Shown here: positions 43,304 to 56,392 of the stretch, one piece after another
How positions within the stretch are numbered: position 1 is the first letter of the stretch
How the letters are laid out: the number at the start of each line of letters is the position of its first letter
NCBI RefSeq assembly: GCF_003352165.1
Contig: NZ_CP029176.1
Coordinates: 1,922,001 to 1,986,000, forward strand
Length of the DNA: 64,000 bases
DNA from: Acidibrevibacterium fodinaquatile
Lineage (GTDB): Bacteria > Pseudomonadota > Alphaproteobacteria > Acetobacterales > Acetobacteraceae
Direction of reading: 5' to 3'
Made by a program: the position numbers and the translations under genes
Notes under the pieces: model-generated
The model's input: the letters and a program-made list of their open reading frames with translations, nothing else
Database searches by the model: none
What the model was told of the DNA's origin: nothing

Positions 43304-43332
43304 TTGACCGGACCGCTTTGGTCCAGTATGAG
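43304..43332 (+). promoter_or_regulatory. candidate rpoH promoter (TTGACC-17-TATGAG)
   Basis: TTGACC at 43304-43309 and TATGAG at 43327-43332 are separated by exactly 17 bases, a good sigma-70-type promoter for this group. The spacer contains the dyad GGACC-N5-GGTCC, which could be an operator. It lies 236 bases before the rpoH start. Confidence 0.4.
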
Positions 43333-43567
43333 ATTCGGCAACGAATGCGCCCCTCTTCTCGCGTCCCGGTTGATCTGAGTCTCTCGTCCGGCCTGATACC
43401 TCGCCGGACCTCAGAGCGGGATGGAGCCGGGTTTTCCTCACCCGGCGACATAACCGGCCGGAAATTGCGACAGATCAAGACGCATCAGATCGCATCACGC
43501 TAATATGTCGGGCGTTGGGGGCCGTTCCTTGCAACCGCTCCCGCCCGGACGAAAGGAGCCTATTGCC

Positions 43568-44461
43568 ATGGCCTCTGCCGTCGCCAATCTTGCCCCGGAG
43601 GGCAATCTTTCGCGGTATCTCCAGGAGATCCGCAAATTCCCGATGCTTTCCGCGGAAGAAGAGCTGGAGCTCGCGCATCGCTGGCGCGACCAGGGAGACA
43701 CCGAAGCGGCGCATAAGCTGGTGACTTCGCATCTCCGCCTCGTCGCCAAGATCGCCATGGGCTATCGCGGCTATGGCTTGCCGATGGGCGAGCTGATCAG
43801 CGAGGGCAATGTCGGCATGATGCAGGCGGTCAAGCGCTTCGACCCGGATCGCGGCTTCCGCCTCGCGACCTATGCGATGTGGTGGATTCGCGCGGCCATC
43901 CAGGAATACATCCTGCATAGCTGGTCACTGGTCAAAATGGGCACGACCGCGGCGCAGAAGAAGCTGTTTTTCAATCTCCGCCGGCTCAAGGGCCAGATGC
44001 AGGCGATCGAGGACGGCGATCTCCAGCCCGAGCAGGTCGCCAAGATCGCCCATGCGCTCGATGTGCCGGAGCAGGATGTGGTCAACATGAACCGCCGCCT
44101 GACGGCGCCCGATCACAGCCTGAATGCGCCTCTCCGCAGCGATAGCGAGGGCGAATGGCAAGATTGGCTGGTCGATGACAGTGAGAACCAGGAAACCGTC
44201 ATCGCCGAGCAGGAGGAGGTCTCGGGCCGCAAGGCGCTGCTCGGCGCGGCGCTGAAAACCCTCAATGACCGCGAGCGCCACATCCTCATCGAGCGGCGGC
44301 TGCGCGACAATCCGACGACGCTCGAGGATCTCTCGCAGCAATACAATATCTCGCGCGAACGGGTGCGCCAGATCGAGGTGCGCGCCTTCGAGAAGCTGCA
44401 AAAGGCGATGAAGGCGGAAATCGCCAAACGCCGTGGCATGCCACCGGAAGGCCATGCTTGA
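43568..44461 (+). CDS. rpoH: heat-shock sigma factor RpoH (sigma-32)
   Basis: The 297-residue sigma factor has region 2 (AHKLVTSHLRLVAKIAMGYR and the -10 recognition WWIRAAIQEYIL), the RpoH-specific box QKKLFFNLRR, and a C-terminal region 4 helix-turn-helix (LEDLSQQYNISRERVRQIE). ATG 43568 is chosen because AAAGGAG is 9 bases upstream; a start at 43505 would add 21 poorly conserved residues. A clear terminator follows 28 bases after the stop, so it is transcribed alone or from the upstream promoter. Confidence 0.94.
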   Translation: MASAVANLAPEGNLSRYLQEIRKFPMLSAEEELELAHRWRDQGDTEAAHKLVTSHLRLVAKIAMGYRGYGLPMGELISEGNVGMMQAVKRFDPDRGFRLATYAMWWIRAAIQEYILHSWSLVKMGTTAAQKKLFFNLRRLKGQMQAIEDGDLQPEQVAKIAHALDVPEQDVVNMNRRLTAPDHSLNAPLRSDSEGEWQDWLVDDSENQETVIAEQEEVSGRKALLGAALKTLNDRERHILIERRLRDNPTTLEDLSQQYNISRERVRQIEVRAFEKLQKAMKAEIAKRRGMPPEGHA

Positions 44462-44488
44462 TAGTGTCGAGTCATCTCGTGTTCGATC

Positions 44489-44516
44489 GGGCGGCCCTGC
44501 GGGGCCGTCTTTTTTT
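44489..44516 (+). terminator. Rho-independent terminator after rpoH
   Basis: GGCGGCCC and GGGGCCGTC form a GC-rich stem with a short TGC loop, followed by a run of T. It stands 28 bases after the rpoH stop and is the clearest intrinsic terminator in the window. Confidence 0.85.
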
Positions 44517-44605
44517 GGACAATGCCAGTGCTGCGAAACGAAAAGGTCAGTGACACTCATATAATTTCGATATTGCATCATTCATGCGTTTTTGATAAAT
44601 TGACA

Positions 44606-44617
44606 TTCGTTAACGAA
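44606..44617. promoter_or_regulatory. perfect 12-bp palindrome TTCGTTAACGAA upstream of the PEP-CTERM gene
   Basis: The palindrome directly follows TTGACA (44600-44605), a consensus -35 element, though no good -10 lies at the right distance. It stands 60 bases before the PEP-CTERM start. A repressor or activator site is plausible. Confidence 0.4.
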
Positions 44618-44676
44618 CGCCGCCGTGCCGCATCCGCCCCACCGCCGTCTTCATCTTTTATGCCGTGGAGGAACAC

Positions 44677-45642
44677 ATGCCGCGCCGCACCCGCTTTTCG
44701 CCGCTCGCCAGCACCGCTCTCGCGACCGCTTTCGTACTCGCCGGCAGCGTCCTCGGCGCCCGTCCGGCGCTCGCCTACCCCTCCGAATTCTTCAACGAAT
44801 TCGATATGTCGCCGAGCACCGGCAACCCCACTGATTTCGAAATCACCTTCGCCGGCGCGCCTTCGATCCCGGTACAGAACGCCAATGATTCGGCCACCGA
44901 TCCGTTTGCCAACGGCAACGATTTGGCGCCCGGCGGGTCGACGGCCAATGCGTCAGTGACCACGTCCTATAATCCGGTTACGAACCAGACCACCGTCACC
45001 TATTCCGGAAGCCCGCTCAAAGCCGGCACGCATATGCATTTCGGCCTCAATGACGGCCCGCCGCCCTCGCCCTATCCGCCGAACAATCTCAGCGTCGTGA
45101 GCAAAACCTGGACCTATTCTTCCAGTAGCGGGATATCCCCGGTGCTCATGCCGGCCGCCAATATCGATCTCATCCAGCCGCACCCGATCGCCGGCAACGC
45201 GACCGAGTTCCTGGTGATCTATCTCGAAGCCGGCTTTGCCAGCGGCGGGCCGTTCTACGGCTCCTGGTTCGAAGTGCCGTTCGTCGCCGGCCCGACCACG
45301 ACGATCGCCTGGAACGCCGCCGAAGGCGTCCTCGAAGTCGATGGTTTGGATGAGTCAACCGGCGGCGCCGATGTCTCCATCAGCAACACCGAAGGGCAGC
45401 CGCTCGAATTGCAGAGTTACGGCTATTTTATGTCACCAGGGGAAATTCCCCTCGACCAACTCAATGTCACTGATTTTCCGCCGCCCGGGAGCGCCGGTTC
45501 GCCGTTCACTGCCTTCAATGGCCCGGCAACGCTCGCTTCCGGGGAATATTCCGGCAATATCCCCGAGCCGGCGAGCCTCGGCCTGCTCGCCGCCGGGCTG
45601 CTCGGTCTCGCCGGCGCGCGGCGCCGCGCCCGCCGGCCCTGA
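44677..45642 (+). CDS. exported PEP-CTERM sorting-domain protein
   Basis: The 321-residue protein has an N-terminal signal peptide (ALATAFVLAGSVLGARPALA) and ends with IPEPASLGLLAAGLLGLAGA followed by basic RRRARR, a textbook PEP-CTERM tail recognised by exosortase. The middle is Thr/Ser/Asn/Pro-rich, beta-type and has no family I know; GTHMHFGLNDGPPPSPYPPN is distinctive. GGAGG is 6 bases before ATG 44677. It is probably a surface or matrix protein. No exosortase or polysaccharide genes are in this window. Confidence 0.85.
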   Translation: MPRRTRFSPLASTALATAFVLAGSVLGARPALAYPSEFFNEFDMSPSTGNPTDFEITFAGAPSIPVQNANDSATDPFANGNDLAPGGSTANASVTTSYNPVTNQTTVTYSGSPLKAGTHMHFGLNDGPPPSPYPPNNLSVVSKTWTYSSSSGISPVLMPAANIDLIQPHPIAGNATEFLVIYLEAGFASGGPFYGSWFEVPFVAGPTTTIAWNAAEGVLEVDGLDESTGGADVSISNTEGQPLELQSYGYFMSPGEIPLDQLNVTDFPPPGSAGSPFTAFNGPATLASGEYSGNIPEPASLGLLAAGLLGLAGARRRARRP

Positions 45643-45652
45643 CCCGGCGCGG

Positions 45653-46378
45653 CTAACCCGAGGCGGCGCGCGCGCGATCCATGCGCGCGCGCATCTCGGT
45701 AACCACGGCGGCGATGCCATCGAAAATCGCCTGGCCGATCAAGAAATGGCCGATATTCAGTTCCCGCACCTGCGGCAGAGCGGCGACCGGGGTGACATTG
45801 TCGTAAGTCAGACCGTGCCCGGCATGGCATTCGAGGCCGAGTTCGGCGGTCAATGCCGCGGCCTCGCACAGGCGCGCGAGTTCGCCGGCGCGGCCCTCGG
45901 CATAGGCGCCGGTATGCAGCTCGACCACCGGCGCGCCGATCGCCGCCGCTGCGCGAAGCTGCGCCGGATCGGGATCGATGAACAGCGAGACCCGGATCCC
46001 CGCCGCCACCAGTGACGCGACCACCGGCGCCAGGGCGGCGCGTTGTCCCGCGACATCGAGCCCGCCTTCGGTGGTGACTTCCTGCCGGCGCTCGGGCACC
46101 AGGCAGACGGCGTGCGGGCAAAGCGCGCGGGCGATCGCCACCATCTCCGCCGTCGCTGCCATTTCCATGTTGAGGGGCGCTGCGATCTCGGCGCGGAGGC
46201 GCTCCATATCGGCGTCGCGCATATGCCGCCGATCCTCGCGCAGATGCGCGGTAATGCCATCCGCCCCGGCGCGAAGGGCCGCTTTGGCGAGCGCCACCGG
46301 ATCGGGATGGGCGCCGCCGCGCGCATTCCGAACGGTCGCGACATGATCGATATTGACCCCTAGCCTGAGCGTCGTCAT
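45653..46378 (-). CDS. pdxJ: pyridoxine 5'-phosphate synthase
   Basis: The 241-residue TIM barrel has [20 protein letters not shown] at the N-terminus, [15 protein letters not shown] and the VCLVPERR strand, all diagnostic of PdxJ. It condenses 1-deoxyxylulose 5-phosphate with the amino-acetone phosphate made by PdxA. It overlaps the pdxA end by four bases, an operon that channels the unstable intermediate. Confidence 0.93.
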   Translation of the reverse strand: MTTLRLGVNIDHVATVRNARGGAHPDPVALAKAALRAGADGITAHLREDRRHMRDADMERLRAEIAAPLNMEMAATAEMVAIARALCPHAVCLVPERRQEVTTEGGLDVAGQRAALAPVVASLVAAGIRVSLFIDPDPAQLRAAAAIGAPVVELHTGAYAEGRAGELARLCEAAALTAELGLECHAGHGLTYDNVTPVAALPQVRELNIGHFLIGQAIFDGIAAVVTEMRARMDRARAASG

Positions 46379-47379
46379 CGGTTCCTCATCCGGTTGGCCC
46401 TGAGCGTGGCGGCAAGGCGCAGGGCGGCGATCAGGCTCGCGGGATCGGCGCGGCCCTGTCCCGCGATATCGAACGCCGTGCCGTGATCGGGCGAGGTGCG
46501 GATGATCGAAAGCCCGAGCGTCACGTTCACGCCGCCATCCATGTCCAGCGTTTTCAAAGGGATCAGCGCCTGGTCATGATACATGCAGAGCGCCGCATCA
46601 TAGCCGGCGCGGGCGCGGGCAGTGAATAGGGTATCGGGCGGCAGCGGGCCGAAAGCGTCGATCCCGGCAGCGCGGAGCGCCGTGATCGCCGGCACGATCA
46701 GTGTTTCCTCCTCATCGCCCATCGCGCCGCCTTCCCCGGCATGCGGGTTGAGGCCAGCGACGGCCAGGCGCGGGGAGGGGAGGGCGAAATCCTCGCGCAA
46801 GGCCGCCGCAGTGATGCGCCCCGCGGTTTCGATCGCCGCCGTCGTCAGGCTCAGGAGGGCGGCCCGGAGCGCGAGATGCACGGTGACCGGAACGACGCGC
46901 AGCAGCGGCGAGGCGAGCATCATGATCGGCGTCGCGGCCCCGGTGAGGGCCGCGAGAAATTCGGTATGGCCGGGATGGGGAAAACCGGCGGCATACAGCA
47001 CCGATTTGCTGATCGGGTTGGTGACCAATGCCGCCGCCCGCCCGGCCAGCGTGAGCGCGACCGCGCGCTCGATCGCCGCAATCACGCGCGGCGCATTGGC
47101 CGGGTCAGGCTTACCGGGCCGCACCGGGGCGGCGAGTGCGAGGGGGAGGATCGGCAGCGCATCTGCGAAAACGGCAAGCGCCTCCTCAGGTTCGGCGATC
47201 GCGCGGGTCGGCACCTCGGAGCCGGAAAACAGCGCCGGATCAGCGAGGACAAAGAACGCCGGCCCCTCGGCATGGAGCGCGCGCCAGGCGCCGACGGTGA
47301 TCTCCGGCCCAATCCCCGCCGGATCGCCCATGGTCAGGGCGAGGGGGAGAATTTGTTCTTTTTTGAAAAAAAGAACCAA
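46375..47379 (-). CDS. pdxA: 4-hydroxythreonine-4-phosphate dehydrogenase
   Basis: The 334-residue enzyme has [15 protein letters not shown] near the N-terminus, [29 protein letters not shown] and [11 protein letters not shown] (metal-binding His), which identify PdxA. The usual ATG is absent: the conserved LALT segment is preceded only by a TTG at 47379 inside a dispersed repeat, so the first ten residues ([10 protein letters not shown]) are repeat-derived. Start at the internal ATG (MGDPAG) would lose conserved residues. The weak start may lower expression. Confidence 0.9.
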   Translation of the reverse strand: MVLFFKKEQILPLALTMGDPAGIGPEITVGAWRALHAEGPAFFVLADPALFSGSEVPTRAIAEPEEALAVFADALPILPLALAAPVRPGKPDPANAPRVIAAIERAVALTLAGRAAALVTNPISKSVLYAAGFPHPGHTEFLAALTGAATPIMMLASPLLRVVPVTVHLALRAALLSLTTAAIETAGRITAAALREDFALPSPRLAVAGLNPHAGEGGAMGDEEETLIVPAITALRAAGIDAFGPLPPDTLFTARARAGYDAALCMYHDQALIPLKTLDMDGGVNVTLGLSIIRTSPDHGTAFDIAGQGRADPASLIAALRLAATLRANRMRNR

Positions 47380-47418
47380 AAAACTTTCATCCGTTGGGCA
47401 GTGCCGTAGGCACTGCCC
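47355..47418 (-). repeat. interspersed repeat, copy 2, overlapping the pdxA start
   Basis: On the minus strand: hairpin GGGCAGTGCC-N3-GGCACTGCCC (47418-47396), then GATGAAAGTTTTTTGGTTC and GTTCTTTTT with AAAAAGAAC. The order and most bases match copy 1 at 17246-17305. The repeat supplies the only plausible start codon and first codons of pdxA. Confidence 0.82.
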
Positions 47419-47467
47419 TTTCCGAGGAAAATAGCCGCGCCGAGAAAACGGAGAAAAAGTCTTTTTG

Positions 47468-47491
47468 CTTCTTTTTCTTCAGAAAAAGAAG
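47468..47491. repeat. AT-rich hairpin downstream of lpdA
   Basis: CTTCTTTTTC and GAAAAAGAAG form a perfect 10-base stem around a 4-base loop, 25 bases after the lpdA stop on the minus strand. It may protect or end the TCA transcript; there is no clean T run. Confidence 0.5.
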
Positions 47492-47515
47492 TTCTTTCCT
47501 TTTCTTCATGGCCAT

Positions 47516-48907
47516 TCAGATATGCAGCGCGCGGCCGGCGACCGCGAGCGCGGCCTCTTTGACCGCTTCGCTCAGGCTCGGGTGGGCGTGCGAGGTGCGC
47601 GCGACATCTTCGGCGCTGGCGCCGAACTCGATCGCGGTGACCAGTTCGGCGATCAGGGTGCCGGCATCGGGGCCGATGATATGGGCGCCGAGCAGGCGAT
47701 CGGTTTTTTCGTCGGCCAGCAATTTGACGAACCCCTCGGTTTCGCCCATGGCGCGGGCGCGGCCATTCGCGGTGAAGGGGAATTTGCCGACGCGATACGC
47801 GGTGCCCGCCTCGCGCAATGCCTCTTCGGTCGCGCCGACGCAGGCCGCTTCGGGCCAAGTATAGACGACACCGGGAATGGCGCCGTAATTAACGTGTCCC
47901 GCCTGGCCGGCGAGGATTTCGGCGAGCGCGACACCTTCTTCCTCCGCCTTGTGCGCGAGCATCGGCCCGGCGATTACATCGCCGATGGCGTAAATGCCGG
48001 CAACCGAGGTCGCGTAGTGCTCATCGGTCTTGATGCGCCCGCGCTCATCGCGCGCAACGCCGATCTCCGCCAGGCCAAGCCCCTCGACATAAGGCCGGCG
48101 GCCGATCGCAAGCAGCACGATATCGGCGCTGATTTCCTCGGCCTTGCCCCCCTTGGCGGGCTCGAGGCTCAAGATCACGGTTTTTTTCTCGACCCGCGCG
48201 CCGGTGACCTTGGTCTGGAGGCGGAATTTCATGCCTTGTTTGGCGAGGATGCGCTCGAACGCCTTGGAAATCTCGCCATCCATGGTTGGCACCAGCCGGT
48301 CGAGGAATTCGATCACCGTCACCTCGGCGCCGAGACGCCGCCAGACGCTGCCGAGTTCGAGCCCGATATAACCGCCGCCGATGACAACGAGGTGCTTCGG
48401 AACCGCATCCAACGCCAAGCCGCCGGTCGAGGTGACGATGCGCGTCTCATCGACCTCGACGCCAGGGAGCGGCACGCTTTCGCTACCCGTGGCGATGACG
48501 ATGTGCTTGGCTGCGTATTCCGTACCGTCCACCGCGACAACGCCGGGGCGGGCGATCCGCGCCGCACCCTTGAGCCAGGTGACCTTGTTCTTCTTGAAGA
48601 GGAATTCGACGCCTTTGACATTGGCGCTCACCACCTCCTCTTTCCGCGCCTGCATACGCGCGAGATCGAGCGCAATCCCCTTGACCATCACGCCATGATC
48701 AGCGAGCGCGGATTGGGCGGCATGAAAATTCTCTGATGATTGCAGCAACGCTTTCGAAGGGATGCAGCCGATATTGAGGCAGGTGCCGCCCAAGGTCGCG
48801 CGCTTCTCGACACAGGCGACTTTGAGCCCAAGTTGTGCCGCGCGCAGCGCGCAGACATAGCCACCAGGGCCGGCGCCGATGACGATGACGTCAAATGTTT
48901 CGCTCAT
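47516..48907 (-). CDS. lpdA: dihydrolipoyl dehydrogenase (E3)
   Basis: The 463-residue flavoprotein has the FAD motif GAGPGGYVCALRAAQLG, the redox disulfide GTCLNIGCIPSK (Cys43, Cys48), an NAD motif (GGGYIGLELGSVW) and the C-terminal HAHPSLSEAVKEA with the active-site His. It reoxidises lipoyl groups for the 2-oxoglutarate dehydrogenase encoded just upstream. It starts 4 bases after sucB ends and closes the operon. Confidence 0.95.
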   Translation of the reverse strand: MSETFDVIVIGAGPGGYVCALRAAQLGLKVACVEKRATLGGTCLNIGCIPSKALLQSSENFHAAQSALADHGVMVKGIALDLARMQARKEEVVSANVKGVEFLFKKNKVTWLKGAARIARPGVVAVDGTEYAAKHIVIATGSESVPLPGVEVDETRIVTSTGGLALDAVPKHLVVIGGGYIGLELGSVWRRLGAEVTVIEFLDRLVPTMDGEISKAFERILAKQGMKFRLQTKVTGARVEKKTVILSLEPAKGGKAEEISADIVLLAIGRRPYVEGLGLAEIGVARDERGRIKTDEHYATSVAGIYAIGDVIAGPMLAHKAEEEGVALAEILAGQAGHVNYGAIPGVVYTWPEAACVGATEEALREAGTAYRVGKFPFTANGRARAMGETEGFVKLLADEKTDRLLGAHIIGPDAGTLIAELVTAIEFGASAEDVARTSHAHPSLSEAVKEAALAVAGRALHI

Positions 48908-48911
48908 GATC

Positions 48912-50159
48912 TCAAAGATCCAAAAGCAGGCGGCGCGGATCCTCGATGCTTTCCTTGATCCGCACCAGGAACGAGACCGCCTCCTTGCCGTCGACGATGC
49001 GATGATCGTAGGACACGGCGAGATACATCATCGGGCGGATCTCGATCTTGCCGGCGATCGCGACCGGCCGTTCCTGGATCTTGTGCATCCCAAGAATCGC
49101 CGATTGCGGCGGATTGAGGATCGGCGTCGACATCAGCGACCCATAGACGCCGCCGTTGGTGATGCTGAAACTGCCGCCGGTGAGTTCTTCGAGCTTGAGG
49201 GTGCCGGCATGGGCACGCTTCCCGAAATCGGCAATGGTTTTCTCGATCTCGGCAAAACCCATGCGATCGGCGTTGCGGATCACCGGCACGACGAGACCGT
49301 TCGGGCCGCCGACCGCGATCCCCATATGCACGTAATGCTTGTAGATGATGTCGTCGCCGTCGATCTCGGCGTTGACGGCGGGAAATTCCTGCAGAGCGAC
49401 GATGGCGGCGCGGACGAAGAAGGACATGAAACCGAGCCGCGCGCCCTGGTGCTTCTTCTCGAACGCGTCACGGTATTCGTTGCGCAATGCGATCACCGCC
49501 GAGAGATCGACCTCGTTGAAGGTGGTGAGCATGGCGGCGTTGTTTTGCGCATCCTTCAGGCGCTGCGCGATGGTGCGACGAAGGCGCGTCATGCGCACGC
49601 GCTCCTCGCCGGCTTCGAGTTCGCGCGGCGCCTTTGCCGCGGGGGCTGCTTTCGGTGCCGCCGCGCCGTTTTCGAGGAAAGCGAGCACGTCCCCCTTGGT
49701 GATGCGCCCGCCCTTGCCGGCGCCGGCGCCGATCTGCGCGGCGGTCACCTTGTTTTCGGCCATCAATTTCGCGGCCGCCGGCAGCGCTGCGTGCGTCGCC
49801 GCGGCCTGCGCTGGCGGCGGTGCAGCCGCCGGGCGCGCAACCGGGCCCGAGGGGCGCGGCGGCGGATTGACGCCGCCGCTCGGGTTCGCCGCCGGACGTT
49901 CCTCCGGCTTCGCCTTGCCGCCGCCTTCGGTCAAGGTCGCGAGCACCGCGCCGACCTCGACCTCGTCCCCCTCGGCGACGGCGATCGCGGTAAGCACACC
50001 GGCCGAAGGCGCGTTCACCTCGACCGTCACCTTGTCGGTTTCGAGTTCCGCCAGCGGCTCGTCCGCCGCGACGGCGTCGCCTTCGTGCTTGAGCCAGCGC
50101 GCCAGGGTCGCGGTGGTGATGCTTTCGCCAAGCTGCGGCACCTTGATTTCCGTCGGCAT
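48912..50159 (-). CDS. sucB: 2-oxoglutarate dehydrogenase E2, dihydrolipoamide succinyltransferase
   Basis: The 415-residue protein has a lipoyl domain (residues 1-75, [17 protein letters not shown] with the lipoyl Lys), a Pro/Ala-rich linker, an E3-binding domain ([20 protein letters not shown]) and a catalytic core ending in [21 protein letters not shown] lies 6 bases before ATG 50159; ATG 50165 two codons upstream is an alternative. It transfers succinyl to CoA. It sits between sucA and lpdA. Confidence 0.94.
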   Translation of the reverse strand: MPTEIKVPQLGESITTATLARWLKHEGDAVAADEPLAELETDKVTVEVNAPSAGVLTAIAVAEGDEVEVGAVLATLTEGGGKAKPEERPAANPSGGVNPPPRPSGPVARPAAAPPPAQAAATHAALPAAAKLMAENKVTAAQIGAGAGKGGRITKGDVLAFLENGAAAPKAAPAAKAPRELEAGEERVRMTRLRRTIAQRLKDAQNNAAMLTTFNEVDLSAVIALRNEYRDAFEKKHQGARLGFMSFFVRAAIVALQEFPAVNAEIDGDDIIYKHYVHMGIAVGGPNGLVVPVIRNADRMGFAEIEKTIADFGKRAHAGTLKLEELTGGSFSITNGGVYGSLMSTPILNPPQSAILGMHKIQERPVAIAGKIEIRPMMYLAVSYDHRIVDGKEAVSFLVRIKESIEDPRRLLLDL

Positions 50160-50193
50160 CGCCATTCCTCGTCCTGACTTCGTTTTCCGCTGA

Positions 50194-53058
<2,865 letters not shown>

Positions 53059-53179
53059 GTGATTGTCCCTGCTCCTGAATTGGCTCTTATCGACCCATAG
53101 AGAGCATATATGACTTAAGTATGACTTGCGTCTGGTGCAATTTTACTGCCCTAGCTATGCGCCTGACGCATCGATGCGC

Positions 53180-54055
53180 TCAGCCCCCCAAGGCGCGGAT
53201 CATGGTGCTGCCGAGCGCCGCCGGGCTTTCCGCGACATGGATCCCCGCCTCGCGCATCGCCGCCATCTTGGCCGCCGCGGTATCGCGCCCGCCGCTGATC
53301 ACCGCCCCGGCATGGCCCATGCGCCGGCCCGGCGGTGCCGTCGCCCCGGCGATGAAGCCGACCACTGGCTTTTTCACTTTTTCGCGAGCGAGGAATTCCG
53401 CGGCCAAAATCTCGCTCTGGCCGCCGATCTCACCGATCATGATGATCGCCTGGGTTTCGGGATCGGCGAGGAACATCTCCAGCACTTCGATGAAATCGGT
53501 GCCCTTGACCGGATCGCCGCCGATGCCAACGCAGCTCGACTGGCCAAGCCCGGCCGCCGTGGTCTGCGCCACCGCCTCATAGGTGAGCGTGCCCGAGCGC
53601 GAGACGATGCCGATCCGGCCGCGGCGATGGATATGGCCCGGCATGATGCCGATCTTGCAGGCTTCCGGCGTGATCACGCCGGGGCAGTTCGGGCCGATCA
53701 GCCGCGATCGGCTTCCCGAAAGCGCCCGCTTGACGCGCACCATGTCGAGCACCGGAATCCCCTCGGTGATGCAGACGATGAGCGGCACGCCGGCATCGGC
53801 CGCTTCCAGAATCGCATCCGCGGCGAACGGCGGCGGCACATAGATCGCCGACGCGCTCGCCCCGGTCGCCGCGACCGCCTCGGCGACGGTATCGAAGACC
53901 GGAAGGCCGAGATGCGTCCCGCCACCTTTCCCCGGCGTTACCCCGCCGACCATCTTGGTGCCATAGGCGATCGCCTGCTCGGAATGGAACGAGCCTTGGG
54001 CGCCGGTGAAACCTTGGGTGATGACACGGGTTTCGGCATCGACGAGAACAGCCAT
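53180..54055 (-). CDS. sucD: succinyl-CoA ligase alpha subunit
   Basis: The 291-residue subunit has [19 protein letters not shown] (CoA-binding), [20 protein letters not shown] and [10 protein letters not shown] with the phosphorylated His. It begins one base before the sucC stop codon's end is cleared, so the two subunits are co-translated. It makes ATP or GTP from succinyl-CoA in the TCA cycle. Confidence 0.95.
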   Translation of the reverse strand: MAVLVDAETRVITQGFTGAQGSFHSEQAIAYGTKMVGGVTPGKGGGTHLGLPVFDTVAEAVAATGASASAIYVPPPFAADAILEAADAGVPLIVCITEGIPVLDMVRVKRALSGSRSRLIGPNCPGVITPEACKIGIMPGHIHRRGRIGIVSRSGTLTYEAVAQTTAAGLGQSSCVGIGGDPVKGTDFIEVLEMFLADPETQAIIMIGEIGGQSEILAAEFLAREKVKKPVVGFIAGATAPPGRRMGHAGAVISGGRDTAAAKMAAMREAGIHVAESPAALGSTMIRALGG

Positions 54056-54056
54056 G

Positions 54057-55253
54057 TCAGGCGGCCTCCTTCACGGCGTTGACCACCTTCTCGGCGGCAT
54101 CGGCAAGATTATCGGCGGCGATGATGGGCAAGCCCGATTTGGCGAGAATTTCCTTCCCGAGTTGCACATTCGTCCCTTCGAGCCGCACCACCAGCGGCAC
54201 ACTAAGCGCAACCTCGCGCGCCGCCGCGACCACGCCTTCGGCGATCACGTCACAGCGCATGATGCCGCCGAAGATATTGACTAGAATTCCCTCCACGTGC
54301 GGGTCGGAAAGGATGATCTTGAACGCCGCCGTCACCCGCTCCTTGGTCGCGCCACCGCCGACATCGAGAAAATTCGCCGGCGCCGCGCCATAGAGTTTGA
54401 TGATGTCCATGGTCGCCATGGCGAGCCCGGCGCCGTTGACCATGCAGCCAATAGTGCCGTCGAGCGCCACGTAATTGAGGCTGTGGCGCGCGGCCTCCCG
54501 CTCCTTCGGGTCTTCCTCATCCTCATCGCGGAGTTTTTCGAGATCGGGGTGGCGGAAGAGGGCGTTGTCGTCGAAGCTGATCTTGGCATCGAGGGCAACC
54601 ACCTCGCCGCCCCCGGTCACCACCAGCGGATTGATCTCGATGATGCCGCAATCGAGTTCGACGAAAGCGCGGTAAAGCGCTTGCGCGAAGCGGCCGAAGG
54701 CGCCGATCTCCTTGGCGGCGAGGCCGAGCCCATAGGCGAGCTTGCGGGCATGGAAAGAAGAGAATCCGCTCGCCGGATCGATCGTCACCGTCAGGATCTT
54801 CTCGGGGTGGTGCGCCGCCACCTCCTCGATCTCCATCCCGCCTTCACGGGACGCCATCATCGCCACCCGGCCGCTGTCGCGATCGACGAGAAACGAGAGA
54901 TAAAGCTCACGCGCGATATCGCAGCCCTGTTCGATATAGACGCGATGGACTTTGCGCCCGGCGGGCCCGGTCTGCTTCGTCACCAGGGTGTGGCCGAGCA
55001 TCTGGCCAGCGATCTTGCGCGCCTCCTCCGGGGAGCGTGCCAGCCGCACACCGCCCTTGCCGGCCGGATCGTCGGCGAAGTGGCCCGCGCCGCGGCCGCC
55101 GGCGTGGATCTGCGCCTTCACCACATAGACCGGGCCGGGGAGCTTCGCCGCCGCCGCTTCCGCCTCCTCGGCGGTCCAGGCGACGTGCCCCGCGAGCACC
55201 GCGACGCCATAGTGGCGCAGCAGTTCCTTTGCCTGATATTCGTGGATGTTCAT
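54057..55253 (-). CDS. sucC: succinyl-CoA ligase beta subunit
   Basis: The 398-residue ATP-grasp subunit starts [17 protein letters not shown], has [18 protein letters not shown] (ATP-binding) and [15 protein letters not shown] near the C-terminus. Length is typical. It lies 5 bases downstream of mdh. Although the frame is open beyond 55253, [12 protein letters not shown] is the universal start. Confidence 0.95.
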   Translation of the reverse strand: MNIHEYQAKELLRHYGVAVLAGHVAWTAEEAEAAAAKLPGPVYVVKAQIHAGGRGAGHFADDPAGKGGVRLARSPEEARKIAGQMLGHTLVTKQTGPAGRKVHRVYIEQGCDIARELYLSFLVDRDSGRVAMMASREGGMEIEEVAAHHPEKILTVTIDPASGFSSFHARKLAYGLGLAAKEIGAFGRFAQALYRAFVELDCGIIEINPLVVTGGGEVVALDAKISFDDNALFRHPDLEKLRDEDEEDPKEREAARHSLNYVALDGTIGCMVNGAGLAMATMDIIKLYGAAPANFLDVGGGATKERVTAAFKIILSDPHVEGILVNIFGGIMRCDVIAEGVVAAAREVALSVPLVVRLEGTNVQLGKEILAKSGLPIIAADNLADAAEKVVNAVKEAA

Positions 55254-55258
55254 CGCGC

Positions 55259-56392
<1,134 letters not shown>

